DNA from: Phytopseudomonas straminea
GTDB taxonomy: Bacteria; Pseudomonadota; Gammaproteobacteria; Pseudomonadales; Pseudomonadaceae
Assembly: GCF_900112645.1 (NCBI RefSeq)
Contig: NZ_FOMO01000002.1
Coordinates: 713,424-777,423, forward strand
DNA: 64,000 nucleotides
Direction of reading: 5' to 3'
Part shown: one piece after another, positions 11,781-23,114 of the stretch
Layout of the letters: every line of letters begins with the position of its first letter
How positions within the stretch are numbered: position 1 is the stretch's first letter
Notes under the pieces: generated by a model
Databases searched by the model: none
What the model was told of the DNA's origin: nothing
The model's input: the letters and a program-made list of their open reading frames with translations, nothing else
Program-made: the position numbers and the translations under genes

Positions 11781-12242
11781 ATGATCAACAACGATGTACT
11801 GCGCAGCCTGCGCTACATGCTCGACATCAGCGACGAGCAACTGGCCGAGATCGTCGAACTCGGCGGTTACGCGGTGAGCGAGGAGCAGATCGCCGCCGCG
11901 CTGAAAAAGGACGACGAGCCAGGCTTCCAGCCATGCAGCGATGAACTGCTGGCCCATGCTCTCGATGGCCTGGTGTACTTCAAGCGCGGCAAGGACGACA
12001 GCCGCCCGGCGCCCGCCCTGGAGTTGCCGGTGAGCAACAATCAGGTGCTGAAGAAACTGCGCGTGGCCTTCGAGCTCAAGGAAGACGACATCCACGCCAT
12101 CATGCATAGCGTCGATTTCGTGGTGTCGAAGCCGGAAATGAGCGCACTATTCCGCAAGGCTGGCACCAGCAATTACCGCCCCTGCGGCGATCAGTTCCTG
12201 CGCAACTTCCTCAAGGGCCTGACCCAGCGCCTGCGCGGCTGA
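11781..12242 (+). CDS. DUF1456 family protein (YehS-like)
   Basis: A 153-residue protein made of two similar halves. Residues 1-70 (NNDVLRSLRYMLDISDEQLAEIV ... FQPCSDELLAHALDGLV) and 85-150 (NNQVLKKLRVAFELKEDDIHAIM ... YRPCGDQFLRNFLKGL) repeat the same pattern, which is the hallmark of DUF1456/YehS. The family is cytoplasmic and of unknown function. It lies between the S4-domain gene and trmO on the same strand, six bases ahead of trmO, so co-transcription is likely. Confidence 0.85.
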   Translation: MINNDVLRSLRYMLDISDEQLAEIVELGGYAVSEEQIAAALKKDDEPGFQPCSDELLAHALDGLVYFKRGKDDSRPAPALELPVSNNQVLKKLRVAFELKEDDIHAIMHSVDFVVSKPEMSALFRKAGTSNYRPCGDQFLRNFLKGLTQRLRG

Positions 12243-12247
12243 GCAGC

Positions 12248-12940
12248 ATGAACCATCAGGTTTCGCCCATCGGCTACGTGCGCTCCTGCTTCAAGGAGAA
12301 GTTCGCCATCCCCCGCCAGCCGCAGCTGGCGCCTGCCGCACGTGGCGTGCTGGAGCTGTGCCCACCATTCGACAGCGGCGACGCCGTTCAGGGCCTGGAG
12401 CAGGTCAGCCATGTGTGGCTGCTGTTCCTGTTTCATCAGGCGCTGGAAGACAAGCAACGCCTGAAAGTGCGCCCGCCACGCCTGGGCGGCAACCGCGCCA
12501 TCGGCGTGTTCGCCACCCGGGCGACCCACCGCCCCAACGGCATCGGCCAGTCGGTGGTGAAGCTGGACAAGGTCGACAAGGATCGCCTGTGGCTGTCGGG
12601 CATCGACCTGCTCGACGGCACCCCGGTGCTCGACATCAAACCCTACGTGCCCTACGCCGACGGCGTGCCTGGCGCCCATAACCACATCGCTGCCGATGCC
12701 CCAGCGCAGATCGCCGTGCACTGGCAGGACGACGCCCTGGCCAGCGCCCGACACCACGCCCTGCGCCTGGGCGAGCCGCTGGTGGAGTTGATCGAACAAT
12801 GCCTGGCTCAGGACCCGCGCCCAGCGTATCAGCAGCCTTCGCCAGAACGCCGCTACGGGGTATGTTTGTGGGATGTCGATGTGCACTGGCATTACCCGCA
12901 GCCAGGCTGTATTCGCGTGCTGGATGTGCAGACGCAGTAG
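12248..12940 (+). CDS. trmO: tRNA (N6-threonylcarbamoyladenosine(37)-N6)-methyltransferase TrmO
   Basis: A 230-residue SAM-dependent methyltransferase (TsaA/YaeB family) that methylates t6A37 to m6t6A in threonine tRNAs. The start PIGYVRSCFKEKFAIPRQP, the loop TRATHRPNGIGQS and the motif DLLDGTPVLDIKPYVPYAD are diagnostic. The C-terminal domain (residues 150-230) is shorter and variable, as usual. It begins six bases after the DUF1456 stop. The gene is followed by an extragenic palindrome rather than a T-run terminator. Confidence 0.92.
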   Translation: MNHQVSPIGYVRSCFKEKFAIPRQPQLAPAARGVLELCPPFDSGDAVQGLEQVSHVWLLFLFHQALEDKQRLKVRPPRLGGNRAIGVFATRATHRPNGIGQSVVKLDKVDKDRLWLSGIDLLDGTPVLDIKPYVPYADGVPGAHNHIAADAPAQIAVHWQDDALASARHHALRLGEPLVELIEQCLAQDPRPAYQQPSPERRYGVCLWDVDVHWHYPQPGCIRVLDVQTQ

Positions 12941-12980
12941 CTCACCGAGCTTCTCGCACCTGGAATATCCTAACGACCGC

Positions 12981-13049
12981 CCCGGATATCGCTTCGCTCA
13001 ACCACGGGCTACCCCCCGTAGCCTGGCGTTGAGCGTAGCGATACCCGGG
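12981..13049. repeat. REP-like extragenic palindrome
   Basis: CCCGG..ATATCGCT..CGCTCAAC on the left pairs with GTTGAGCG..TAGCGATA..CCCGGG on the right, with an inner GGGCTAC/GTAGCC pair, giving a nested hairpin of about 69 bases between trmO and grxD. The GATATCGC/GCTCAACC wording resembles dispersed palindromes common in Pseudomonas. Whether it recurs needs the whole genome. Confidence 0.68.
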
Positions 13050-13101
13050 AAAATCCTGCAGACAATCTGCGGCAACGGCCAGCGCCTCTTTTTCGCAGAC
13101 G

Positions 13102-13134
13102 AAAAAAATCCGCAGCCATCGCTGGCTGCGGATT
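13102..13134 (-). terminator. Intrinsic terminator of grxD
   Basis: On the minus strand AATCCGCAGCCA pairs perfectly with TGGCTGCGGATT around a four-base loop and runs into seven Ts (the A-run at 13102-13108 on the plus strand). It lies 17 bases past the grxD stop. Confidence 0.93.
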
Positions 13135-13150
13135 CTCGTGCGTCAGTCGA

Positions 13151-13477
13151 TCAGGCGCCGGCTTTTTGCACGGCGTCCTTGATCAGGGTCTGCAGCTCAC
13201 CCTTCTCGTACATTTCCAGCAGGATGTCGCTACCGCCGACCAGCTCACCGGCTACCCACAGTTGCGGGAAGGTCGGCCAGTTGGCGTACCTGGGCAGGTT
13301 GGCGCGGATTTCCGGGTTCTGCAGGATGTCGACATAGGCGAACTTCTCGCCGCAGCCCATCAGCGCCTGGGAGGCGCGAGCGGAGAAACCGCACTGCGGC
13401 GCATTCGGCGAGCCTTTCATGTACAGCAGAACGGTGTTGTTGGCGATCTGCTCTTTGATGGTTTCGATGATATCCAT
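13151..13477 (-). CDS. grxD: Monothiol glutaredoxin Grx4 family
   Basis: A 108-residue monothiol glutaredoxin that binds and transfers [2Fe-2S] clusters with glutathione. The active-site CGFS is at about residues 29-32 inside QCGFSARASQ, and the glutathione-binding WPTFPQLWV and GGSDI segments follow. I chose the ATG at 13477 because GAGGTG precedes it and the product MDIIETIKEQIANN matches the family start; the frame extends 25 codons further upstream without support. It has its own strong terminator and looks monocistronic. Confidence 0.96.
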   Translation of the reverse strand: MDIIETIKEQIANNTVLLYMKGSPNAPQCGFSARASQALMGCGEKFAYVDILQNPEIRANLPRYANWPTFPQLWVAGELVGGSDILLEMYEKGELQTLIKDAVQKAGA

Positions 13478-13578
13478 TAGGCACCTCAGAACTGGACTAT
13501 CCGACTCGTGAGTCGATACGGTGCGCGCATTGTAACCAAAAGCCGAGCGCAATGCTCAGCCATGCTGAACGCGCACCA

Positions 13579-15687
13579 TCAGGCCGCCACCACCTCCACG
13601 GGAACCCCGTTGAGTGCAGCATTGCCGGACAGCGCATCGAGCAAACGCTCATCCGTCAGGTCGTTGGCGCTCGCCCCTGGCGTCGCCTGGGCGATGCTCA
13701 TCTGCACGCCCGGGCGGCCATGGCCCCAGCCGTGGGGCAGGCTGACCACCCCCGGCATCATCTCGGCGCTGCCAAGTACTTCGACCTCCAGCATACCGAC
13801 CCGCGAACGCACACTGACCCGCTGGCCATCGCTGAGCCCGCGTTGAGCCAGGTCCTCGGGGTTCATCAGCAACTGATGGCGCGGCTTGCCTTTCACCAGC
13901 CGGTGATAGTTGTGCATCCAGGAATTGTTGCTGCGTACATGACGGCGGCCGATCAGCAACAGCTGGCCCTCGACCAATGCCGGCTGCGCCGCGAAACGCT
14001 GCAAGTCGTCCAGCAATAACGCCGGCGCGACTTGCACCTTGCCATCTGCAGTTTTCAGACGCGCCGCCAGGTTGGGCTTGAGCGGGCCGATATCCAGGCC
14101 ATGGGGATGATCCAGCAGCGTTTGCAGCGACAGCTTGAGCGGCGAGCGATCGCCGTAGGGCCCCATGCGCAACCCGAAGTCGATCATCTGCGCTGGCGGC
14201 TGCGTCGGTTTTAGGGTCGCGCCGGTCTGCGCGGCAAAGGCCTGCGCCAGGCCGACGAAGATCTCCCAGTCATCCAGTGCGCCAGCGGGTTTGGGCAGTA
14301 CGGCTTGGTTAAAGCGGGTGACATTGCGTACCGCGAACAGGTTGAAGGTGGTGTCGTAGTGATCATGCTCCAGCGGCGCAGTGGACGGCAGGATCAGGTC
14401 GGCGTACCGGGTGGTTTCGTTGATATACAGGTCCACGCTGAGCATGAAATCCAGCCCTTCGAGCCCACGCTCCAGCTGTCGGCCATTGGGTGTGGACAGC
14501 ACCGGGTTGCCCGCCACGGTGATCAGTGCCCGCACTTGGCCGTCACCGTCGGTGAGCATCTCCTCGGCCAGGGCGCTGACCGGCAGCTCGCCGCCATATT
14601 CCGGCAGGCCGGATACGCGGCTCTGCCAGCGGTTGAAGTGCCCGCCCGAGGTGGCGCCGACCAGATCCACCGCAGGCTCTGTGCACAGCGCCCCGCCCTC
14701 GCGATCCAGGTTGCCGGTCACTAGGTTGATCACCTGCACCAGCCATTGGCACAGGGTGCCGAATACCTGGGTCGAAACGCCCATGCGCCCGTAGCAAACC
14801 GCGCGCTCGGCCGCGGCAAAGTCACGGGCCAGTTGCCGGATCGTTTCTGCCGGCACGCCGCAGCGCGCGGCCATGCGCTCGGCGTCGAACGGCGCGACCG
14901 CGCCGCGCAACTCATCCAGCCCGGCGATTGGCAAATGACTGGCCCGCCCGAGGTTCTCCTCGAACAGCGTATTGAGCATGCCCAGTAACAAGGCGGCATC
15001 CTGCCCGGGGCGAATAAACAGGTGCTGATCAGCGATGGCCGCGGTTTCGGTATGCCGTGGGTCGACCACCACCAGCTTGCCGCCACGAGCCTGGATGGCC
15101 TTGAGACGCTTCTCCACATCCGGCACGGTCATCAGGCTGCCATTGGACGCCAACGGATTGCCGCCCAGGATCAGCATGAAATCGGTCTGGTCGATGTCCG
15201 GAATGGGGATCAGAAAACCGTGGCCGTACATCAGGTGACAAGTCAGGTGATGGGGCAACTGATCGACCGACGTGGCGGAGTAGCGGTTGCGCGTTTTCAG
15301 CAGGCCCAGGAAGTAGTTGCTGTGGGTCATCAGCCCGTAGTTGTGCACGCTGGGGTTGCCCTGATAGACCGCCACCGCGTTCTGCCCATGGGCTGCCTGC
15401 ACGGCAGCCAGGCGGCTGGCCGCGAACTCGAAGGCCTCCTGCCAGCTGATGGCCTCCCAGCGATCGCCGCTGCGGCGCATGGGCTGGCGCAGGCGGTCCG
15501 GATCGTTCTGGATATCCTGCAGGGCCACGGCCTTGGGGCAGATATGGCCGCGGCTGAACGGATCGTCGCGGTCGCCCTTGATGGAGCGCACCTGGGGCTG
15601 CCCATCGGCAGCCTGCTCGACTTCCAGGGTCAGCCCACAGATGGCTTCGCACAGGTGGCACGCACGGTGATGGAGGGTCGTGGTCAT
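13579..15687 (-). CDS. Molybdopterin-dependent oxidoreductase with one [4Fe-4S] site
   Basis: A 702-residue cytoplasmic member of the DMSO reductase/formate dehydrogenase superfamily. The N-terminal pattern CHLCEAIC followed about 35 residues later by CPKA gives the four Cys of a [4Fe-4S] cluster. LILGGNPLASNG and VVVDPRHTETA are molybdopterin-dinucleotide contacts, and the C-terminal domain (LMNPEDLAQRGLSDGQRVSV) is the MopB cofactor-binding barrel. The segment SVDQLP around residue 140 falls where formate dehydrogenases carry Sec/Cys, so Asp could be the Mo ligand; that is my inference. No twin-arginine signal, partner subunit or chaperone gene is adjacent, so the electron acceptor and substrate are unknown. 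Confidence 0.88.
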   Translation of the reverse strand: MTTTLHHRACHLCEAICGLTLEVEQAADGQPQVRSIKGDRDDPFSRGHICPKAVALQDIQNDPDRLRQPMRRSGDRWEAISWQEAFEFAASRLAAVQAAHGQNAVAVYQGNPSVHNYGLMTHSNYFLGLLKTRNRYSATSVDQLPHHLTCHLMYGHGFLIPIPDIDQTDFMLILGGNPLASNGSLMTVPDVEKRLKAIQARGGKLVVVDPRHTETAAIADQHLFIRPGQDAALLLGMLNTLFEENLGRASHLPIAGLDELRGAVAPFDAERMAARCGVPAETIRQLARDFAAAERAVCYGRMGVSTQVFGTLCQWLVQVINLVTGNLDREGGALCTEPAVDLVGATSGGHFNRWQSRVSGLPEYGGELPVSALAEEMLTDGDGQVRALITVAGNPVLSTPNGRQLERGLEGLDFMLSVDLYINETTRYADLILPSTAPLEHDHYDTTFNLFAVRNVTRFNQAVLPKPAGALDDWEIFVGLAQAFAAQTGATLKPTQPPAQMIDFGLRMGPYGDRSPLKLSLQTLLDHPHGLDIGPLKPNLAARLKTADGKVQVAPALLLDDLQRFAAQPALVEGQLLLIGRRHVRSNNSWMHNYHRLVKGKPRHQLLMNPEDLAQRGLSDGQRVSVRSRVGMLEVEVLGSAEMMPGVVSLPHGWGHGRPGVQMSIAQATPGASANDLTDERLLDALSGNAALNGVPVEVVAA

Positions 15688-15841
15688 GGCCAGCCTCGCT
15701 TTGTTGTTGAAGGGCCATCATGGGCGCCGACTCGACGTCCTGCCAGCAGCTTCGACGCCGTGAATCGTGGGCCATCAGGGCCATGCATCAGGCCGGCATA
15801 AAAGCCGGAAAGGCGCGTCACATCTGGCAATCCGGGCAAAT

Positions 15842-15869
15842 TTGCGCCTAGGCGTCATTTACTTATAAG
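15842..15869 (+). promoter_or_regulatory. Possible argF promoter
   Basis: TTGCGC (15842-15847) and TATAAG (15864-15869) are separated by 16 bases, 106 bases before the argF start. The -10 is good and the -35 poor, which would suit an activated or ArgR-controlled promoter. No ArgR site was identified with confidence. Confidence 0.35.
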
Positions 15870-15975
15870 ATCGGCGGCTTCCCGTTTCGTCGCACTGTGC
15901 GGCCCCCAGCCGCAGGTTCTCCCGTTTTTCCTCGAAAAAACAACCTGCGCCCTGTATGTCAAAAGGTAGTTAACG

Positions 15976-16892
15976 ATGAGCGCAAGACACTTTCTCTCGC
16001 TGAAGGACTGCACACCGGATGAACTGGTGGGCCTGATCCGACGCGGCATGGAGCTGAAAGGCTTGCGCAACAGCGGCGTGCTCTTCGAACCCCTGCGCAA
16101 TCGCGTGCTGGGCATGATCTTCGAGAAAGCCTCGACCCGTACCCGCGTATCGTTCGAAGCCGGCATGATCCAGCTCGGCGGACAGGCCATCTTCCTGTCG
16201 CCACGCGACACCCAGCTGGGCCGTGGCGAACCGGTCGCCGATTCGGCCATCGTCATGTCGCGCATGCTCGATGCGATCATGATCCGTACCTTCGCCCACA
16301 GCACCCTGACCGAGTTCGCCGCCAACTCCCGGGTACCGGTGATCAACGGCCTGTCGGACGATCTGCACCCCTGCCAGCTGCTGGCCGACATGCAGACCTT
16401 CCTCGAACACCGCGGCAGCATCGTCGGCAAGACCGCTGCCTGGATCGGCGACGGCAACAACATGTGCAACTCCTATATAGAAGCGGCCATGCAGTTCGAC
16501 TTCAAATTGCATGTCGCTTGCCCTGAAGGTTATGAGCCGAGCGCCGCCCTGCTGGCCGAGGCCGGTGAGCGGGTGAAGATCTTCCGCGACCCGCGCGAAG
16601 CAGTCGCCGGCGCGCACCTGGTGACCACCGACGTGTGGGCCTCCATGGGCCAGGAAGAAGAAATCGCCGAGCGCCACAAGCTGTTCGCGCCCTATCAGGT
16701 GAACCGCGCGTTGCTCGACGCCGCCGACGAGAACGTGCTGTTCCTGCATTGCCTGCCAGCGCACCGTGGCGAGGAAATCAGCGTCGACCTGCTCGACGAT
16801 CCACGCTCGGCCGCCTGGGACCAAGCGGAGAACCGCCTGCATGCGCAGAAAGCGCTGCTCGAATTCCTGGTCGAACCGGCGTATCACCACGC

Positions 16893-16896
<4 letters not shown>
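15976..16896 (+). CDS. argF: Ornithine carbamoyltransferase, anabolic
   Basis: A 306-residue enzyme making citrulline from ornithine and carbamoyl phosphate in arginine synthesis. The carbamoyl-phosphate motif STRTR is at about residue 53, HPCQ at about 133, and HCLPAHRG holds the ornithine-binding Cys near residue 260. The length fits the anabolic trimeric form rather than the longer catabolic ArcB. AAGGTAG precedes the ATG. The stop overlaps the start of the ABC ATPase gene by four bases, the same pairing as in P. aeruginosa. Confidence 0.97.
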
Positions 16897-17974
<1,078 letters not shown>

Positions 17975-17978
<4 letters not shown>

Positions 17979-18754
17979 AGAAACAACTCGCCGCTGCTCA
18001 CCACCCGAGCATGACCGGCGATCTCCGCCCGCTCCCCTTTCAGACGACACCATAGAAAACCGCCGCGCTTACCGCCCTGGTAGGCGCTCAGCTCGGGCTT
18101 GCCCAGTTGCTGCGTCCAGTACGGCGTGAGGATGCAGTGCGCCGAGCCGGTGACCGGATCCTCGTCGATGCCCACGGCAGGGGCGAAGTTGCGCGACACG
18201 AAATCCACCGCCTCACCGCGCGCAGTCACGATCACCGCCGGCCATGGCAGCTGCGCCAACGCCCGTAAGTCGGGGTTGCAGGCGCGTACGGCCGCTTCGG
18301 ACTCGAGCACCACCAGCAATTGCGGGGCATCCAGCACGGCAACGGGCGCCTGCCCGAGGATTTGCGCCAGACCCTCGGGCTCGGCGATTGGCGTCGGCGC
18401 ATTGCACGGGAAATCCAGCACCAGACGATCGCCCTCGCGGCGCACCGACAGGCTGCCATCCACGTAATTGAAATCGATCCGCTCGCCCGCCTCGCCATGG
18501 CACTCGAACAAGGCATGGGCGCTGGCCAGGGTAGCGTGCCCACATAATGGCACTTCGGTGGTCGGCGTGAACCAGCGGATACGCCAGGCCCCGCCCTCTT
18601 TGACCACGAAGGCGGTTTCGGCCAGGTTGTGCTCCGCGGCGATCTGCTGCATCAACGCATCGTCTAGCCAGCGGTCAAGGCGATAGACCACCGCCGGGTT
18701 GCCTGCAAAGGGCTTGTCGCTGAAGGCGTCGATCTGGTGAAACGGCAGGGACAT
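17975..18754 (-). CDS. PhzF family isomerase/epimerase-like protein
   Basis: A 259-residue PhzC/PhzF-fold protein. The opening FHQIDAFSDKPFAGNPAVVY and the catalytic-Glu stretch EHNLAETAFVV (Glu near residue 46) are characteristic, as is DEDPVTGSAHCILTPYW in the second half. Such proteins catalyse proton-shift isomerisations. The rest of the phenazine pathway is absent here, so a phenazine role is not implied. The ATG at 18754 gives the family N-terminus; upstream codons in frame (to 18832) are unlikely. It shares four bases with the convergent ATPase gene. Confidence 0.9.
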
Positions 18755-18850
18755 CGGGATTTTCCTTGAAGATAACGGATGGCTCAGCTTGCCTGCAACG
18801 CGCCGCCTGGCTGCGATACAGCGCGACGCCAATACGGCGCAACAGCGCGA

Positions 18851-19609
18851 TCAGGGCTGGGTATGGATGCCGTAGCGTTGCAGCAGGGCGTCGAGGCGAC
18901 CGTCTTGCCGATAACGCCGCACGCCTTCGTCGAAGATATCGCGATAGCGGGCACTGGAGGACAGCACGGGGGAAAAGGCGATGTAGATCGGCACGTCAGG
19001 CACCCGACAGCCGACTTCGAGCAGATCATCGTGATTGCCGTGCTGGTCCTGGTACATGGCCATGATCCAGGTATTTTCCAGCAACGCATCCAGGCGCCCC
19101 AGTTCGACCTTGCGCACGTTCAGCGCCAGCGCCTGTTCCCCCGCAGCCAACTGCAAGCGTTCCTGGTCACGCTGATGACGGCTTATATAGTCGTCGAGCT
19201 CCTGACCATAGCTGTAGCCGTTGATCACACCCAGGCGAACCTGGGCCAGCGAATCCAGCCCGGTGTAGCGCCAGCCGGTACCGGGCCGGGCGTAGAAACA
19301 GTTACGGGAAATGCCGGGCGAGTGCTTGCCGAACAGAAAATCCGGCGCATCGCGTACGCCGGCGCCGACCAGAGCGTTGGCACGACCGCTACGCACATCC
19401 TGCACGGCGCGCGCCCAGTTGGTGACGCGATATTCGACCTGGATGCCAGCCTCGGCGAAGATCTGCGTGGCCAGCTCGATGAAGATGCCCGGCCGCTCGG
19501 CCTCAGGCGCACAATTGACCGGACACCAGACATCGGCCTCCATGATCAAGGTTTCAGCCCGCACGCTGGCGGTGCTCAACAACGCAGCCACCAACAGGCC
19601 TTTCGCCAT
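18851..19609 (-). CDS. Periplasmic solute-binding protein, SBP_bac_3-like
   Basis: About 252 residues with a signal peptide (MAKGLLVAALLSTASVRA) and a family 3 extracellular solute-binding fold: GIFIELATQIFAEAGIQVEYRVTNWARAVQDVRSG matches the first lobe, and DIFDEGVRRYRQDGRLDALLQRYGI the C-terminal helix. Such proteins bind amino acids or act as sensory modules; no permease lies beside it, and many orphan pseudomonad members have unknown ligands. The start is uncertain: ATG at 19609 gives a compact signal peptide, GTG at 19627 has AGGAGG eleven bases upstream, and an ATG at 19669 is also open. CPVNC in the mature start could form a disulfide. Confidence 0.78.
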   Translation of the reverse strand: MAKGLLVAALLSTASVRAETLIMEADVWCPVNCAPEAERPGIFIELATQIFAEAGIQVEYRVTNWARAVQDVRSGRANALVGAGVRDAPDFLFGKHSPGISRNCFYARPGTGWRYTGLDSLAQVRLGVINGYSYGQELDDYISRHQRDQERLQLAAGEQALALNVRKVELGRLDALLENTWIMAMYQDQHGNHDDLLEVGCRVPDVPIYIAFSPVLSSSARYRDIFDEGVRRYRQDGRLDALLQRYGIHTQP

Positions 19610-19802
19610 CCAACCCAAACCGTTCACCGCTCGCTTAGCCTCCTGCCGGGGACGCCCTAGCCGCCCCATTCCTTGTACACCGCTGCGCTCCCAGCCCGTG
19701 AGGCGAAAGCGAAGCCGACAGTGCCAGCCTCTGGAGCCAGCTTCAAGCCTGGCGCGCGGTATTCCTGCATACGGTTGCCGGACACGTCACAGATTTTTTA
19801 TA

Positions 19803-20270
19803 TCAGCGACCGATATCGGCGAACTGCGCCTGGGTGTGCTCAGCCAGCGTCTCGGCGCTCAGTTCGACCTCCAACCCACGTCGCCCGGCACTCACATAAA
19901 TGGTCGGAAAATTGCCCGCACTGCTATCGATAAAGGTACGCAGACGCCTTTTCTGGCCCAGAGGGCTAATGCCACCGACCAGATACCCGGTGGCACGCTG
20001 CGCGGCATCGACCGGCGCCATGTCCACCTTCTTCACGCAGGCAGCTTGGGCCAGAGCCTTTAGGTCTAGACTGCCGACCACCGGCACCACGGCCACCAGT
20101 AGTTCGCCCTTCTCGCTGGCCGCCAGCAATGTCTTGAACACCCGTACCGGCTCGAGGTCTAGCTTCTCGGCGGCTTCCAGCCCGTAGGAAGCGGCTTTGG
20201 GGTCATGCTCATAACTGTGGATTCGGTGGGTGGCACCAACCTTCTTCAAGAGATTCAATGCAGGCGTCAT
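19803..20270 (-). CDS. ybaK: Cys-tRNA(Pro)/Cys-tRNA(Cys) deacylase YbaK
   Basis: A 155-residue trans-editing enzyme that hydrolyses Cys mischarged onto tRNA-Pro. The opening TPALNLLKKVGATHRIHSYEHDP, the catalytic-Lys segment VFKTLLA near residue 46, and the loop GYLVGGISPLGQKRRLRTFID are diagnostic for the YbaK/EbsC family. It stands alone, 193 bases downstream of the solute-binding protein gene on the same strand. Confidence 0.93.
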   Translation of the reverse strand: MTPALNLLKKVGATHRIHSYEHDPKAASYGLEAAEKLDLEPVRVFKTLLAASEKGELLVAVVPVVGSLDLKALAQAACVKKVDMAPVDAAQRATGYLVGGISPLGQKRRLRTFIDSSAGNFPTIYVSAGRRGLEVELSAETLAEHTQAQFADIGR

Positions 20271-20425
20271 GAAGGCTCCGGATGACAGGAAAAAAGGGCG
20301 AACGGCCCGGCGATTCTAGCGCCGCGGCCCCGCAAGCGCTGGGCCAATCCTCAGACTGCGACAAAACTTGTTTCACAACGGAACCTATCCCTCGCGAAAC
20401 TGACCTATTGAACTGTATACGCGTT

Positions 20426-20511
20426 TGATATCGAAAATATCAGCCGCCATGTGTGGTTCGTTTTTTGACAATACGAGAAAAGTAGAACTACTTTTTTCGA
20501 TTACGAACACA
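20426..20511 (+). promoter_or_regulatory. glpF upstream region: palindrome and GlpR-like operators
   Basis: Three elements lie in this AT-rich part of the 348-base gap before glpF. TGATAT-CGAAA-ATATCA (20426-20442) is a perfect inverted repeat. GTGGTTCG followed by TTTTTTGACAA (20453-20471) and TTTTTTCGATTACGAACACA (20492-20511) resemble GlpR operators, which are inverted ATGTTCG/CGAACAT half-sites. A GlpR-type repressor gene is in the same cluster, so control of glpFK from here is the natural reading. The rest of the gap (20271-20425) shows nothing I can support. Confidence 0.55.
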
Positions 20512-20618
20512 TAAAGTTCCGTTTACCCCGATGGCAATGGTGCAAACGCAGCCCCGTTCTAAAGTGGGTTGCCGTACCTGACACCAGCGCCTCAAAACAA
20601 CAAAAACGAGGCTTCCCC

Positions 20619-21467
20619 ATGACTACTGCGCTACAACAACCCACGCTGTCGGGCCAATGCATGGCCGAGTTCCTGGGCACGGCGTTGCTGATCTTCTTCG
20701 GCACCGGCTGCGTTGCCGCCCTCAAGGTCGCAGGCGCCAGTTTCGGCCTGTGGGAAATCAGCATCATCTGGGGTGTCGGCGTCAGCATGGCCGTCTATCT
20801 CACGGCTGGCGTGTCCGGTGCGCACCTCAACCCTGCGGTGAGTATCGCCCTGTGCATCTTCGCCGGTTTCGAAAAGCGCAAGCTGCCCTTCTACATCGTC
20901 TCCCAGATCGCCGGCGCCTTCTGCGGTGCGCTGCTGGTTTACACCCTGTACAGCGGGCTGTTCGTCGAGTACGAGCAGACCCACCAGATGATGCGCGGCT
21001 CCCAGGCGAGCCTGGAACTGGCCTCGGTGTTCTCCACCTACGCCAATCCGGTGCTGTCCACCGGCCAGGCATTCATGGTCGAAGTAGTAATCACCGCCAT
21101 CCTGATGGGCTTGATCATGTCCCTGACCGATGACAACAACGGTCTGCCACGCGGCCCAATGGCGCCTCTGCTGATCGGCCTGCTGATCGCCGTGATCGGC
21201 AGCTCCATGGGCCCGCTGACCGGCTTCGCCATGAACCCGGCCCGGGACTTCGGCCCGAAAATGATGACCTTCTTCATGGGCTGGGGCGAGATCGCCTTCA
21301 CCGGCGGCCGTGACATTCCCTACTTCCTGGTGCCGATCTTCGCGCCAATCCTGGGCGCCAGCCTCGGCGCCCTGGCGTACCGCACCCTGGTCGCCCGTCA
21401 CCTGCCCAGCGCCGTCGAGGCGCCCATGGCAGAGCGTGCGACCGCCCGCGACGTCAAAGCATCCTGA
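20619..21467 (+). CDS. glpF: Glycerol uptake facilitator (aquaglyceroporin)
   Basis: A 282-residue inner-membrane channel for facilitated glycerol diffusion. Six membrane helices and the two half-helix motifs are visible: HLNPAVS near residue 70 and MNPARDFGP near residue 205; the Asp after the second NPA (NPARD) is typical of glycerol-conducting members. It starts the glpF-glpK pair, with 69 bases before the glpK ATG. The operator-like sites upstream suggest GlpR control. Confidence 0.96.
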   Translation: MTTALQQPTLSGQCMAEFLGTALLIFFGTGCVAALKVAGASFGLWEISIIWGVGVSMAVYLTAGVSGAHLNPAVSIALCIFAGFEKRKLPFYIVSQIAGAFCGALLVYTLYSGLFVEYEQTHQMMRGSQASLELASVFSTYANPVLSTGQAFMVEVVITAILMGLIMSLTDDNNGLPRGPMAPLLIGLLIAVIGSSMGPLTGFAMNPARDFGPKMMTFFMGWGEIAFTGGRDIPYFLVPIFAPILGASLGALAYRTLVARHLPSAVEAPMAERATARDVKAS

Positions 21468-23033
<1,566 letters not shown>

Positions 23034-23114
23034 GCCACAGCCCCGGCTGTCACTGGCAGTGAGCAGGTTCGTGCGGCATCATGGTGCAATTCCGTGCGGC
23101 CCGAAGGACATTCA

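Noticed and set aside
15793..15808. A short CCGGC/GCCGG stem-loop upstream of argF as a terminator or riboswitch
   Set aside because: The five-base stem is too short and no T-run or conserved riboswitch core follows.
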